Shown here piece after piece: positions 23,665 through 34,339 of a stretch of 64,000 nt of DNA. Below the pieces are notes generated by a model. That model was not told the DNA's origin. It ran no database searches and worked only from the letters and a program-made list of their open reading frames with translations. The position numbers and the translations under genes are program-made. Where the stretch lies: NCBI GenBank assembly GCA_022695795.1, contig MU404064.1:124001-188000 (forward strand), written 5' to 3'. The stretch is from Biscogniauxia marginata (Eukaryota; Ascomycota; Sordariomycetes; Xylariales; Xylariaceae). Every line of letters begins with the position of its first letter. Position 1 is the stretch's first letter.

Positions 23665-24549
23665 TGCTTTTGCGCGGCCCTCGACGAGTTTATGGAGTAT
23701 AGGATTGACGTGGCTATACCCGCGAGGCTCGGCGCATGTTCGGATCGTCTCGAGAGGAATCAGACATCCAAGTTGGCATCCAGGTTGGGCCAGATTCCCA
23801 TCTACTGGGCCTCTTCTCGCTTTGCAGATTCGGAATGTTGAAAGTTGAAGGTTGGGGAGCCTATCATTAGCGTCTTACGATAAACTGTAGAGAACTAGGA
23901 TCAAGAAATGCCAAGCTTTTAGTGCCTTTTAGTGCCCTTTCATGCAATTCTCAGCTTCTATTTCTAGCGCCAGTATAGTCCCTTTTGTCCCTCCCCCGCT
24001 ATAAAAATAGCGTGATTCCAAATCAGGGCCTGGTTTGGCCTGGTCTGGTCCTTTCTATCTATACCTACCTACCTACCCACATCAATACATCTTACCTACG
24101 AGATCGCTATTGTATGTACAACAAACACTAGAGAACATCTTGTACGTAGGGCTGGTGTAATGGCGCACTGCATGGCGTTGGCAAAGAGCCCCTTGCTTCA
24201 TTCTCTATTCAACCGAACTGAACTACCAAACTTCCGGGTTGCTCATGCTCGTGTAGGCCAAGCATGACCAAGTGTGACGGTGAAAAGCCACGAGCTGTAA
24301 GATCCTTAGCCTTAGGACGAGCAGGACGAGTTGCACCCTATCAAACCCCGGGGTTTCGTAACGCATGTTTGACTTTGCTCTATCGGCAATATCGGCAACA
24401 TCGGATGCCTGCGACACATGCGCCACGCCGAAATCCTTCTTCTTTAAGGCATGTGTGACGTTGTCCCTTATCTGCCACCATCTCATCTCTTGTACCCGAT
24501 TAGAGCGGACGTTGTACGTAAGCAGATAATATTTGGCACATAATAGAGA
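23665..24549. other. intergenic, 0.9 kb
   Basis: Lies upstream of the ubiquitin-domain gene and downstream of the DIM-5 stop. It contains a short imperfect direct repeat (TTTAGTGCC at about 23917-23934) and a run of CTACCTAC units (about 24064-24076). No gene is recognised. Confidence 0.55.
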
Positions 24550-25622
24550 TCACCACAGATATCCTCTGCAATCCTCACTCCCGCACAGGCAGCGCGTCAT
24601 GTCTTTCTGCTTCTCTGGATCAAGCGCGTCGTTCTCAGAGTCGTCAACCCCGTCAACATAGTCAAATGTGAGTTCTTCGCCCCTAGGTATATCCCTAATG
24701 GCAAACAGCGCTAGATCATGGATGTGCTTATCTGCGTGGTCGCCCACTCGAGCAAATATGCGCAAGTTCGGCTCGCAGGAGTGGTTGACAAATCGAGTCG
24801 GTCCTGACATGAACTCGCCGTCTACTTCCAACGGAGGTCCTCGTAGACGCTCGTCATACGAGTCTGGGTCTGAGAACTTGTCCAACGCGAATAGGTAGAC
24901 ATCTTTGCGTTGCGCGAAGTGAGATTTGGCGCGGCGGCGGTTAGCCTCCTGAGCTGTGATGATCTCCCCCATATACTTGTCGACAAACTGGCCTTTCTTG
25001 ATGTCTACCGTGCTTCTCACACCCCAGCCTCGATTGGCGGTCCGGAAGATCTGTAGAGGGACCTTACGACCTCTCTCCACTACCCGATTGGGGCAGTCTT
25101 GGCCGCATGCGCAGCTTTCATGGCACTCGTAGATTGGGTTTCGGGAGAGGAGGACCTTGGATCGGAGGTGGCCGGCCTTTGTACCATGCGAATGATAGGC
25201 ATAGACCCTCTTGCGGTACGGTGCGCCGCTGGTGCCATCGGCGCCGTCTTCGTCATCGGAGCTGTCGTCCTCGACATCCTGTAGACAATTACAAGTATTG
25301 TATTGACAATCCTCACCTTCGGTACATTCGCAGCCGGTCAGGAACTCCTTTCTAGTTGGTTCCACGTCCTTTGCGAGGATAGACTTATCCATGAAGCGGA
25401 AGCTGGGACGAAGCACAGCATCGTCTACCGTATTGATTATAGTGACGGGGTACTGAGAGTGGGTGGCGAAGGAACGGATTTGGCAGAAGTGGCAATCGCG
25501 CTTTTCAGCCTCATGACCCTACAAAATATCGAGTAAGATTCATTCAATTGTATGGGAGCGTATCGGCAGTAGCTCACATCTTCACTGTGGTGGAAGAAAT
25601 GCTGCCGTGTAGCTTCCTCCAT
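24550..25622 (-). CDS. dim-5: histone H3 lysine-9 methyltransferase (DIM-5/KMT1, Clr4-type)
   Basis: Two exons, complement(24550..25518, 25578..25622), 337 aa; 59-nt intron GTGAGC...TTGTAG, phase 0. Exon 1 encodes MEEATRQHFFHHSED. The N-terminal block CHFCQIRSFATHSQYP is followed by a complete pre-SET cluster of nine Cys (78, 80, 86, 91, 93, 147, 151, 153, 157). Then come the SET core NRGWGV, RFVNHSCEPN (N260, H261) and ELTFDYV (Y302), and a post-SET CLCGSEDCRGYLW with three Cys (325, 327, 332). No chromodomain is present, as in Neurospora DIM-5 and unlike yeast Clr4. All zinc ligands and catalytic residues known from DIM-5 are present, so the enzyme should be active. DIM-5 trimethylates H3K9; HP1 reads this mark and directs DNA methylation to RIP-mutated AT-rich DNA. 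Three AT-rich islands start 0.35 kb beyond its 5' end. Confidence 0.95.
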
Positions 25623-26547
25623 CGTGAATTTGCCTTGATATATTGAACGTCTATTTAGACTTGTCACCGGAGTTGGAGACTTGGCAGGCCTAGATCAGAA
25701 AATGCCATAGCTAGGCTCAGGTAGTGCTGTAGGCGACTTGCGATTTCCGACGCCCATTTACTGCAGACGTGTGGAATATGTTGAGGTAGGGATGTGAAAG
25801 ACGCAGGTGGTAGAGCAAGACGCGACGACGCGTGTTAAGCTTAATTGAAACGAGAGGGTTGCTTAATTGAATATTGGGTACGAAAGTATATGGGATTGCA
25901 GGTAAACGAGGCTGTCCCCATTATAAAAAAGACCCACATCGTACCTAGGTAACGAAACTTGCAAGTAGTTATCTATAATATATTATAAAAAATTTACTAT
26001 TTTAATTTTTTATAGAATAATTTATATTATAATTTAAGCCCATTTTAAATGTTTTATAAAAAGTAGATGTTTTAACTAAATACCTAATATAAGTAACACT
26101 TGAAAGTAGAGTAGGGGATTACTTCTTTAGGATGTCATGTAAAATTATTTTTATTGGATTGCCTTGATGACTATCATTCACGTCTTGATCGTTTTGCCAT
26201 TAGTGACCCTCTGTATTAAGTAAGACCTTACAAGTACCGAGATGTAGCATCACCCACCGTTGACGACTGCTACCATAATCTATAACTTCTTTATCCAACT
26301 ACTTGACCGGTGGGTTCTCCTGGTTGTTAAATCCAATGGTGGCGGTTCGACCGGCATGGCTATTTAGAATTGAAGAGAATAGGCTGTTCTGGTTGGAGAT
26401 GAGAACGGGGGTTTCGCCGAGACGTAGTCTTTTCATTTATATATTAACCACCACTGTTTTCCTTTAATGGAACGGGTCGCCTAGAGGTACGAAACTGCGG
26501 CAACTAATCATCATCTAAGTATTGTGTTCACGATACTCAACTAAAAC
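25623..26547. other. intergenic with AT-rich island
   Basis: Shared upstream region of DIM-5 (-) and the secreted DUF8021-type gene (+). Its middle is an AT-rich island listed separately. A TATA-like TTATATATT lies at about 26437-26445, about 100 nt before the DUF8021 start. Confidence 0.55.
25972..26100. repeat. AT-rich island 1 (RIP-like relic?)
   Basis: Sharp compositional break to nearly pure A+T with dense TA dinucleotides and no coding potential. It could be a RIP-mutated repeat fragment or an unrelated AT-rich spacer. No terminal repeats are visible. Confidence 0.5.
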
Positions 26548-27420
26548 ATGCGCGCTTCTGTTTTGTTAGAGTTACTGTCTTTTTCGGCAGCGGTGTCTGC
26601 GGAGTGCACGCGAGAGTTTCTTGTACAAGCGACTGACAAGTACCTCGCTGCACAGGTCGAAGGAGCAAGCGGCGACATCGCCACGCTCGCGGCCCCTGAC
26701 GTTACATACACCGAGAATGAGGTGCCCGTAGATATAACAGCGGGCGTCTTATCAGAGGCGATTATCATCGATCATAGCCGTAGCATACACGACACCGTCA
26801 ACTGCGCGACCTTCACGGAGATTATCGCCGCCAGCAACCCGCATCAGTATGTGATCGGGACGCGCATGATCTTTGACGAAGACAATAAGATCTCGTTGAT
26901 GGAGTCGATCGTGACGGACGAAGGCGACTGGGCCTTTAATGCTACAGGCTACTTATACTGGGACTCGCAAGAGACGTGGGACCCGATCCCTGAAGAGCTG
27001 CGCGACACGCGCGAGGTTATCCAGGCCGCCGGCGATGCGTACTTCGACCGCTTCAAGAACGAGAGCGTTGTCGTGCCATTCGGTATTCCGTGTGCTCGGC
27101 TCGAGGGAGGCGCCTCGACTGCCCCCCTTAACATGACCGGAGATTCTTGCACCGCAGCTGGGTTGCCCTCGACACTCGTAGTAACCAACCGCCGCTATGT
27201 TGTGGACGAAACCATGGGGGTTGTTGACATCTATATCGGCTTTCCAGGACTAGATCGTTCCCAGGGCCAGGATCCGATGCCTGATAGCCACATGTTTAGG
27301 GTTGAGTCTGGCAAGATCAGGTCGATCCACACGGTGTCTTCATGCGTGGAAGCTGGCTGTGGATTGAGTGGTGGTGGTGCCCCTCCTCGAAGAAGGACTC
27401 GTCGACAACGTCGCTCTTAG
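26548..27420 (+). CDS. secreted protein of the DUF8021 type, with Arg-rich C-terminal tail
   Basis: Single exon, 290 aa. A signal peptide (MRASVLLELLSFSAAVSA) precedes Glu-Cys at the likely cleavage site. The body is continuous with a fungal secreted domain I know as DUF8021: NEVPVDITAGVLS, IDHSRSIHDTVNCATFTEII, IESIVTDEGDW-like text, FNATGYLYW, IQAAGDAYFDRF, PCARLEGGA, VVTNRRYVVDETMGVVDI, GFPGLDRSQGQ, PDSHMFRVE and TVSSCVEAGCGL. Paired Cys (20, 90, 182, 196, 264, 269 approximately) suggest disulfides. The function of the family is unknown to me. After the domain ends, this copy carries about 20 extra residues, SGGGAPPRRRTRRQRRS, very basic and unlike the rest. It is flanked by AT-rich islands. 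Confidence 0.8.
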   Translation: MRASVLLELLSFSAAVSAECTREFLVQATDKYLAAQVEGASGDIATLAAPDVTYTENEVPVDITAGVLSEAIIIDHSRSIHDTVNCATFTEIIAASNPHQYVIGTRMIFDEDNKISLMESIVTDEGDWAFNATGYLYWDSQETWDPIPEELRDTREVIQAAGDAYFDRFKNESVVVPFGIPCARLEGGASTAPLNMTGDSCTAAGLPSTLVVTNRRYVVDETMGVVDIYIGFPGLDRSQGQDPMPDSHMFRVESGKIRSIHTVSSCVEAGCGLSGGGAPPRRRTRRQRRS

Positions 27421-28180
27421 AGTCTAATCTTTGGAATATCTATTCAAGGGAATTGGTGATATCGGATTTTATTGAAGTCCGCCGGTGTATCCGTATACAA
27501 GGCTCCAAAAATTAACAGAGCATTTAACAAGAGATCCTGAAGCAGTAGAAGCTAGCGAATCCTGAAAGGGAGCCTCTGTAATCTGTTGTAGCTATAATGT
27601 AGTAGATATCTAAGGTTGATGAACAACACATACTATTTGGGGTAATTCGTCTCAATGGTACAAATGTCAGGGGTTTTTATGATTAACATAGCGGCATTAT
27701 CATTTGTTAGATAATAAGAGACTCCAAAATATGTGAAGATTAATTTAAGGCTGCTTTATTTATATTATATTAATGTCTTATAATAATCTTATATTATATA
27801 GGTAAGTATTTATTTAAATATTTATATTTTAATATTAAAAAGATTATTTAATATATTAAATTATTAACGACTTTAATAAATTATATTTATAATATTAACT
27901 TTTAACTAATATATAATATAAAATTATTTATTATAAAAAAGTAATAATTATAAAGGTATTTTAATGTATTAATTAATTTAATAAAGTTATTTCACCTTTT
28001 TTTTGCTAATATGTCTGCTTATTAATTCAGGTAAGCGTTTAACATTACCGATGGCGTAGTTAGGTGGCTATATGACGAATTGATCAAAAACGAACATTTC
28101 CCCCAACTTGACGTCGTTAATTACCTCTAAACCCAAACTTTACATGGTTGTCTCTACTCATCGTGAGGATACTCTCTGCC
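27421..28180. other. intergenic with AT-rich island
   Basis: Separates the DUF8021-type gene from the methyltransferase gene. Most of it is AT-rich island 2. No coding potential. Confidence 0.55.
27738..28005. repeat. AT-rich island 2 (RIP-like relic?)
   Basis: About 270 bp of nearly pure A+T made of TTATATTA, TAATATTA and TATTTA units with sharp edges. TA dinucleotides dominate, as expected if CpA sites had been turned into TpA. No open frame or terminal repeat is seen. Confidence 0.55.
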
Positions 28181-29110
28181 ATGACCGACTTAAGAGATGC
28201 CGCGCCTTTGACCTATGTGTCACAGTTCCAAGAAACACTCACAACTGTGCCACGGGATATATCGGAAATTCTTAGCGCATATTCCAATATACCAAAAGAG
28301 GAGCAAGCCGCACACATCTTGAGACTGCGTGACAAGGCATTTACACGGTTTCCCTATCCATGTATTGGGAACCTCCGCTTTCTATACCTTCAACTCGCTT
28401 CACACCGCTCTTACCAAGACCATGTGTTATCTCCGCTGAAGGAGCCTAGTCTTAACGGTGAACCGGAGCCTCTATTCCTTGACCTGGGCAGTTGCTTTGG
28501 CCAGGACGTTCGAAAGCTCGCTTTTGATGGCGCGCTAGTCCATAGGTTATGGGCAAGCGATATCGAGCCCGAGCTGATCGATCTCGGGTTCCAGATGTTC
28601 AACGATGCGGATAAGCTGCCAAGAAGTCACTTTCTTTGTCCTGGTAACCTGCTAGCGGATTCGCCCGATGACCGATTAAAAGCCTTGGACGACAAGGTCA
28701 CGATATTGCACATGACCGCTGTGTTCCATCTATTCACTCTCGAGGAACAGAAGAGAGTAGCACATCGCTGCCTACAGCTTTTGAGGAAAAGCTTCGTGAA
28801 ACCGGTGCTAATATTGGGAGGTCAAGCCGGAAGCATCACCGCACGTGATGCTCAGCGCCAAAATGTCACGCAAGAGTACAGCCATAAGTACCGACATAAT
28901 GAACGAAGCTGGCAGGAATTGTGGAGTGATGTCTGCGGAAAGCCGGAATGGAAGGATAAGATTAAAAGTTTGAAAGTAGAGTCGAAACTGTTCAGGCGAA
29001 TCGTAGTTGATGAAGCTAAAGGTTCCATTATTTTCAAGGAACTTGACGATGATCATAATGATGGACAAATGTTATGGCACATGTTTGAGGTTTGGATAAC
29101 ATTTACTTGA
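28181..29110 (+). CDS. SAM-dependent methyltransferase, AusD/Trt5-like (fungal secondary-metabolism type)
   Basis: Single exon, 309 aa, taking the first ATG of the frame (MTDLRDAAPLTYVSQ). The SAM-binding motif I is PLFLDLGSCFGQDVRKLAFDG, followed by LWASDIEPELIDLG (motif II) and VTILHMTAVFHLFTLEEQKRVA. The C-terminal half has GGQAGSITARD, then RHNERSWQELWSDV, and ends with MLWHMFEVWITFT. This order matches a fungal family that includes the meroterpenoid C-methyl/O-methyltransferases AusD and Trt5. The neighbours are not biosynthetic: AT-rich DNA on both sides, then RRP1. It may be an orphan from a dispersed cluster or have another small-molecule substrate. Substrate unknown. Confidence 0.75.
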   Translation: MTDLRDAAPLTYVSQFQETLTTVPRDISEILSAYSNIPKEEQAAHILRLRDKAFTRFPYPCIGNLRFLYLQLASHRSYQDHVLSPLKEPSLNGEPEPLFLDLGSCFGQDVRKLAFDGALVHRLWASDIEPELIDLGFQMFNDADKLPRSHFLCPGNLLADSPDDRLKALDDKVTILHMTAVFHLFTLEEQKRVAHRCLQLLRKSFVKPVLILGGQAGSITARDAQRQNVTQEYSHKYRHNERSWQELWSDVCGKPEWKDKIKSLKVESKLFRRIVVDEAKGSIIFKELDDDHNDGQMLWHMFEVWITFT

Positions 29111-29515
29111 TAATTCCAATTATTATGGTATAGGTACCTGCTTAATCACTATTACATCGCACAGAGTATCCATAGCCGCGGGAACCAGGTTAATTCCCAA
29201 CATGTAAGTGGAAACCAAATTATAAGATGTTTCTTTATAAAAGGAAATAATAACTATTCTCTCTCCCTCACTATCGAGGATGTCACCTGAGTATTTTCTG
29301 CCTCCCTCTCTTGTTGCTTACCTTTGTTTCATATAGTCGACGTGCTCCTCATAATAAAACCCAACAGGTTGACTTATGCCACTATCAAGCTTTACACCTG
29401 GCATGATAACAGTTGCATGTACATATTAAACCGTCCATTGAGGCCTATGTAGGGGGATTTTTAGTTAATTGCCTAGTTTCCACCTAACATCGAAATAGCT
29501 ATTTCTTTGGTCAAG

Positions 29516-29541
29516 TAATCAAGATAATCAAGATAATCAAG
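29516..29541. repeat. tandem repeat, 9-bp unit, about 3 copies
   Basis: Unit TAATCAAGA repeated in tandem, the last copy incomplete. It lies in non-coding DNA after the methyltransferase gene. Confidence 0.7.
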
Positions 29542-30544
29542 CTTTCTTAACCCCCAGACGAGGCCAGCCGTGCAACATCAAATGCAACTATCTGGCTGAC
29601 GGATGAAGTGTCATGACCTTTTTTGTTTTTTATGAAGAGTTTAGATGATGGTAAGTATAGTTTTTCAATTATAGTTGGTCGTCTGGCCTCCCACAATGTA
29701 TTTAAGTCATCGTATCCCCTTTGCTGCTATTCTCATTACCATTTCACTTATATATTTGAAAATACACTATTAACTAAACATCGGGTCTCCAAAGCAAGCT
29801 GCTTGTCGATTTGCTGTGTCCAGAACACATCTTCCAGGGGCCACTGAGTATCGAAAGACAGAACCTCCAGCGTGGGTCACAGCGTAAGATGGACCGGCAT
29901 GCCATTTCCCACAATCGAAAACGAAACCATCGTTCTACAAGGTCCGAGAGCGGTGATAAAGGACGCCAGGCTAATACCGCTTTACCAAAAGTGAAAAGCA
30001 AAAGTAAAGACCATAACTATCACGTCCCCAAAAGTGACACCAGTACCACACAATCATACCGTGTTGGCTACTCGAAATACTACCATGATACACAAGGCTC
30101 GAAATTGCCGGCGATTCTCTAAGCCATAGAAACAGATGGAGACCTCGGCTCGACTTAATGCTGTTAAAAGTCGAGATTTTGTGTACGCCAGGGCGGGCAC
30201 CGATGGGACATCTACGAGGGTAGATGTCTCTGTCCAGGGAATCCATGACCGGAGACGGGTGGTTGTGGTGTTATGGGATGCCTCGTCCATCCCACTGCCG
30301 ATTCTGGGATAGCTTGAAGGATTCGTCCTCGATCATGAACAGAAAAGAGGATACTAGCAGAACACGAAAACCATGAAATCATAGAAGAGACAACAAGGAA
30401 TGGACGGGCGCGTCATAAACGGAAAAATAGAGCCAGATAACAACGTATATCATGTTGTAGCATGGGACTGAAGGCGCGGAAAGGAGAGACTAGGTATCTA
30501 GGTAGGTAGATAAAATTTCCTTATGAGACATATAATGTCGGAAA

Positions 30545-30885
30545 TGGTAGAAATATAAAATCCAAGCAGATATTTACACAGGTTATAATTATTATAATTT
30601 CTAATAATAAGTTAATTTTCCTCGATATATATATATATAATTTTCTTTTAATAATTTATAAAATATAATTAATATAATTAATATAATTAATATTTAATAT
30701 AAAAACCTTTTTAAAAATATTAAAATTTTATTTATTTATTAAATTAAATATTAATAATTATATTAAATATAATAAAATAAAAATAAAAATTTAATAATTA
30801 CTTATAAATTAAAAAGATAAAGTGAATATACTTATATGTATATATTAACTTTATCTTTTTAAATGAATAAATATAAACATTTACG
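30545..30885. repeat. AT-rich island 3 (RIP-like relic?)
   Basis: About 340 bp of nearly pure A+T with (TA)n at about 30626-30640 and three direct TTAATATAA units at about 30668-30695. Its right part contains a 22-bp inverted repeat. It is compositionally like islands 1 and 2. Confidence 0.55.
30809..30862. repeat. 22-bp inverted repeat in AT-rich island
   Basis: The arm at 30809-30830 and the reverse complement of 30841-30862 agree at 21 of 22 positions; the spacer is 10 nt. It can form a hairpin or cruciform, or be the end of a degraded element. Confidence 0.75.
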
Positions 30886-31175
30886 GGGCAGCCTACGGAA
30901 CAAATTCCGCTTCTCTCATCACTGCGGGGCCAACTTTTTTTTACTGGCTTTTTTTTTTTCCATTTGCGCGATCCGATAGAAGAAGCATTTTCCCAAGTGT
31001 ATAGAAAAGGTCAAACTACGTGACGCACAACAGAAACCCGACAGAGACATCCAATTGCCCAGTCTCACAATAATTACTATAAGAGGAAGCCCATAAACCC
31101 ATTCCGACAAGAAAACACCGAAGCGCTTCAAGCAGCACGCAAGTTGCCCCCATCCGAGGGCCCTCTTTCTTCACC

Positions 31176-32257
31176 ATGGCGGCCAACGACGACACCGCGA
31201 GTATGCCTTTCATAAAACATCTCGCATCCAGCGGTTAGTTCTCTGCCTTCCCCACCCCATTCTTCCACTGTTATCTATCCCCCTCGTCTCCTACATTCTC
31301 TTCACGCTTCACAAGCAAGCTGACACAGAAAAAAAAACCCCCCACAATACAGACCGCAGAGTCCGAGACGACGCCCTCTCGACGCTCCGCGCCTTCCTCT
31401 CCGGGACGCGGCGGCTCGGCCCCACCGATAACCTGAAGCTGTGGAAGGGCCTGTTCTACAGCCTGTGGATGTGCGACCGCCCGGTGCCGCAGCAGAAGCT
31501 GTGCGCGGAGCTGGCGGGGCTCGCGCGCGCGCTGCCCTCCGACGCCGCCGTGCGGCCCTGGCTCGAGGCCTTCTGGGCCACCGTGGCGCGCGAGTGGACC
31601 ACGGGCATCGACGTCCTGCGCATGGAGAAGTTCCTGCTGCTCGTGAGGCGCGTGTTCGGCGCTAGTCTGGAATGGGTCGTCGAGGGCTTGGGAAGGGAAA
31701 GGGGACGGCAGGGAAAGAAGAGGAAGAGGTCTAAGTCGAGTGATGGAAGGAGTAGAAAGAACGAGGACGAGGAAAATGACGATGCGCTAGATAGGATGGA
31801 GGAGATGCTGTCCGTTTTTAGCGCCTGGCCGTTCGAGAAGACGGGCGACTTGTCCAAGGTGCCCGTCGGCCTGCGGTTGCACGTCCTCGATATCTGGGTC
31901 GACGAAGCGGAAAAGTTGGATCTGTGGCCACGGGACGACGCAGAAGAAGAAGAGGAGGAGGAAGAGGAGGATGCAAAAGAGGGTAACAAAAGGAAGAACA
32001 AGAATAAAAACCGTAGAAAGAACGGCGAGGAAGGGCGCGAAGAGGAGAAGCTGCAGTTCCTAGATCGGATATGGGAGGTCGTCGAGGTGCAGACCAAGTC
32101 CGCATGCAAGCCCGTGCGTGCGAGGGCCAAGGAGTCCCTGGCCGACGAGAGGTTACCGTGGAATAAAGCCGAGGAGGAATCGGGAGACGACGAGGACCTC
32201 GAGATGGCCAAGGACGCGCCCGGCGACAAGGATAGCTGGGACGGCTTCGAGGACTGA
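31176..32257 (+). CDS. RRP1: ribosomal RNA-processing protein 1 (RRP1/Nop52 family)
   Basis: Two exons, join(31176..31233, 31353..32257), 320 aa; 119-nt intron GTTAGT...TACAG. Exon 1 encodes MAANDDTASMPFIKHLASS and the join continues DRRVRDDALSTLRAFLSG, then LKLWKGLFYSLWMCDRPVPQQ, the signature of Rrp1/Nop52. HEAT-like helices follow, interrupted by Lys/Arg/Ser-rich linkers that look like nucleolar localisation signals. Glu-rich and Lys/Asn-rich stretches lie around residues 224-250, and the protein ends acidic. Rrp1 acts in the nucleolus in pre-60S maturation, around ITS1/27S processing. It is convergent with the sphingoid-base kinase gene. Exon 2 is strongly GC-biased at third positions in its first 300 nt. 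Confidence 0.92.
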
Positions 32258-32690
32258 CTGATCGATCGGTCTTCATGGATAGGTAGAAAATCATCAAAGT
32301 TCTGGTTCACCGATAATCTAACGCGCCTAAACTAACCTCGACGGATCTTCTTGACGGTAAAACTGGAGTTTGGGGCGTTGGTAAAAAGGGAATTTATAAT
32401 ATATCCAAGACCGGCTTCAATGTTCTAATAAAATCAAAAACTTACTCCGATCAAGAGGGCCAACAACGCTATGACAGGTATATATGTATGGAACCAGAAA
32501 TATTATACAACGCAGTGATCACTCGCTCCGGGCAATTATAACTAAAGTGCTCGCTCTACTATGCCTGCTTTTAATATGGGGTATCTCGCAACTGATCGAC
32601 TCCGCGTCTGTCTCTTTTTACGCAGTTTTTGTTCCAAAAAGAACCCAAATTGTTACTATACGCTATGCTATGGTCTTGCCTCCTTCTCCC
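32258..32690. other. intergenic between convergent genes
   Basis: 433 bp between the RRP1 stop (+) and the kinase stop (-). It should carry both 3' UTRs. Nothing else is seen. Confidence 0.6.
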
Positions 32691-34339
32691 CTAGGAACTC
32701 TCCCAGCCCAACGGGCCAGCGGCCTCGTACCTCCCGGTCTTGGACAGTACGGTACCGAGGCCCTGGTGGATCTCGACCTGGAAGGGTTCGAAGGGGACGT
32801 GCTCGCCATCGATGCTGATATAGCCGTGCTCCTGGTTGCGCGGCGTGAAACGGTAAGCGACCACCTTCCGGTACGAGATGAGCGGGTTGTCGAAGAACTG
32901 GCCGTTCTCGACAGACGTCATCAGTTCTAGATACTTGAACGCCGAGATGTCGCCGTCGTTGACCACGACGTCCATCAGGCCATCATTCGCACACGCCGCC
33001 GTGAAGAAATTGGCGTCAGGGGCCATCCACGCCATCTGCAAAGTTCATTATCAGTAAGAAAAGAAACTGCTGATTTTTCTATGTCAAAATATTGACGTCC
33101 AAGATTACTTACATTTCCGCAGTAAAAGTTCCCCAGCTTATCGAACGACCCGGTCTCCCAGTCATCGGGTACCTTGTCGTTGACGGTTCCGAACCGCAAC
33201 GGTGGCAGCCCCTCTCCCGCACCAGATTCACTAGACATGGAATCACTCGCGATGCTGCCCTCCTTTCTCTCGTCGAAGTTATCTGCAGTCCGGTCACGCT
33301 TATAGTGAGCCTTGATGTCAGGTTTGTTCTGGATCTCAACCTTGACCGAGATGTCGCAGGGGTACACTTTCTTGCTAAAGATTCTCTTTATGATGCCGAC
33401 ATTGAACCGTGCAGGCCCGAGCCAGCGCAGGTTCTCTGTTCCCAAATCACACTCCGCGATGATGCCTACCGACTGGCTGAGGAAGCTGAGTGTCCGATTG
33501 GACCCTTGTGTGACGCTCATCAAGTCTAAAGGGGTCCTGACGCCCTTGATGATGGCTAGGGCAGCCAAGCTTGGTCGGTGTGTCCCGTTTAGGTTGCAGC
33601 TCATCGCATTCCCGCTGCCACATGGTATGTGGGCAACAGCCACCTGATGCAGCGCTTTGCGCGCGTCGTGGCGTTTACCCAGACCATTGAACACCTCGTA
33701 CGGCAAGCCGTCGCCCGAGCAGGGGATCACGACGTCGTAGGCGTCAATGTCGAGTTGTTCGCATATATCAATGGCTTCGCCCGAGTGCATCGTCTTCACG
33801 ATGTCGAGCGACATGCGCGCCGCCTCGAACAGCGGCTTCACCTCGTGCTCCCATACCTTGACGGCCCCGCCGGGCCCAGCGTGCGGGTTTACCAATACCT
33901 TGGCGCGCTTCTGGCGCTGGGCCGTCTTGTATGCTTTTGCGAGGAGAGCCTCGATCCAGAACTCGATGGCGTGGGCGGGCTGGTCGTCGAGCGCGTACTT
34001 CAGCTTTGCGACGCGCACGTGTTTCTTAGAGGCGGGAGGCGTGGCATAGTCGATGACGAGCGATTCTTCGGCGATCTCGGCCCAGAGGATATTGTATAGG
34101 GGGATGGTAAAGCCGGCGGGAGCACTGCCGAACGGGATGCCGCATATCTTGGTCCGGTGCTGTTTGGCTAGAGTTTTGTCTGGGGAGTATCGTGACCTTG
34201 AGTGTTAGCTACCGACTGCTCTACCATTGATCGACCGTAGGTGGTAGTCACCTTTGACAACGAGAGAATTGCCTGCCAGAGCAATGGAAACACCATTGCC
34301 GAACACCAATACATCGTCGCAACCAGGCTCGGAGGACAT
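32691..34339 (-). CDS. sphingoid long-chain base kinase (LCB4/LCB5, sphingosine kinase family)
   Basis: Three exons, complement(32691..33035, 33113..34167, 34252..34339), 495 aa; introns 84 and 77 nt. The acceptor of intron 1 (ACTCTAG at 34168) was chosen because the nearer CTCAAG would read into a stop. Diacylglycerol-kinase-type catalytic motifs are present: LVNPHAGPGG (122-130), VIPCSGDGLPYEVFNGL (SGDG at 180-183) and IPCGSGNAMSCNL (PCGSGNA at 211-217). The C-terminal lobe has YISIDGEHVPFEPFQVEIHQ and ends ETGRYE-like text. These are the signatures of enzymes that phosphorylate dihydrosphingosine/phytosphingosine at ER and Golgi membranes. No transmembrane segment is seen. The N-terminal region LYNILWAEIAEESLVIDYA is also typical of fungal members. 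A disordered Ser/Glu segment lies about residues 320-360. Confidence 0.92.

Larger units (their letters stand above)
29111..31175. other. intergenic, 2 kb, with AT-rich island
   Basis: Contains a 9-bp tandem repeat (about 29516-29541), short unrecognised frames (29890-30123 and 30136-30312), AT-rich island 3 and the RRP1 upstream region with poly-T runs at 30934-30958. No gene is supported. Confidence 0.5.

Noticed and set aside
26548..29110. A secondary-metabolite cluster made of the DUF8021-type gene and the methyltransferase
   Set aside because: No backbone enzyme is nearby; the NRPS-like reductase is about 14 kb away behind housekeeping genes.
29890..30312. Two short plus-strand frames (29890-30123 and 30136-30312) that could be exons of one small gene
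   Set aside because: Neither shows a domain, and I could not find a convincing splice pair joining them.
31456..32310. 284-codon open frame antisense to RRP1
   Set aside because: Ser-rich shadow of acidic/basic codons of RRP1, with no motif; the sense strand encodes a clear Rrp1.
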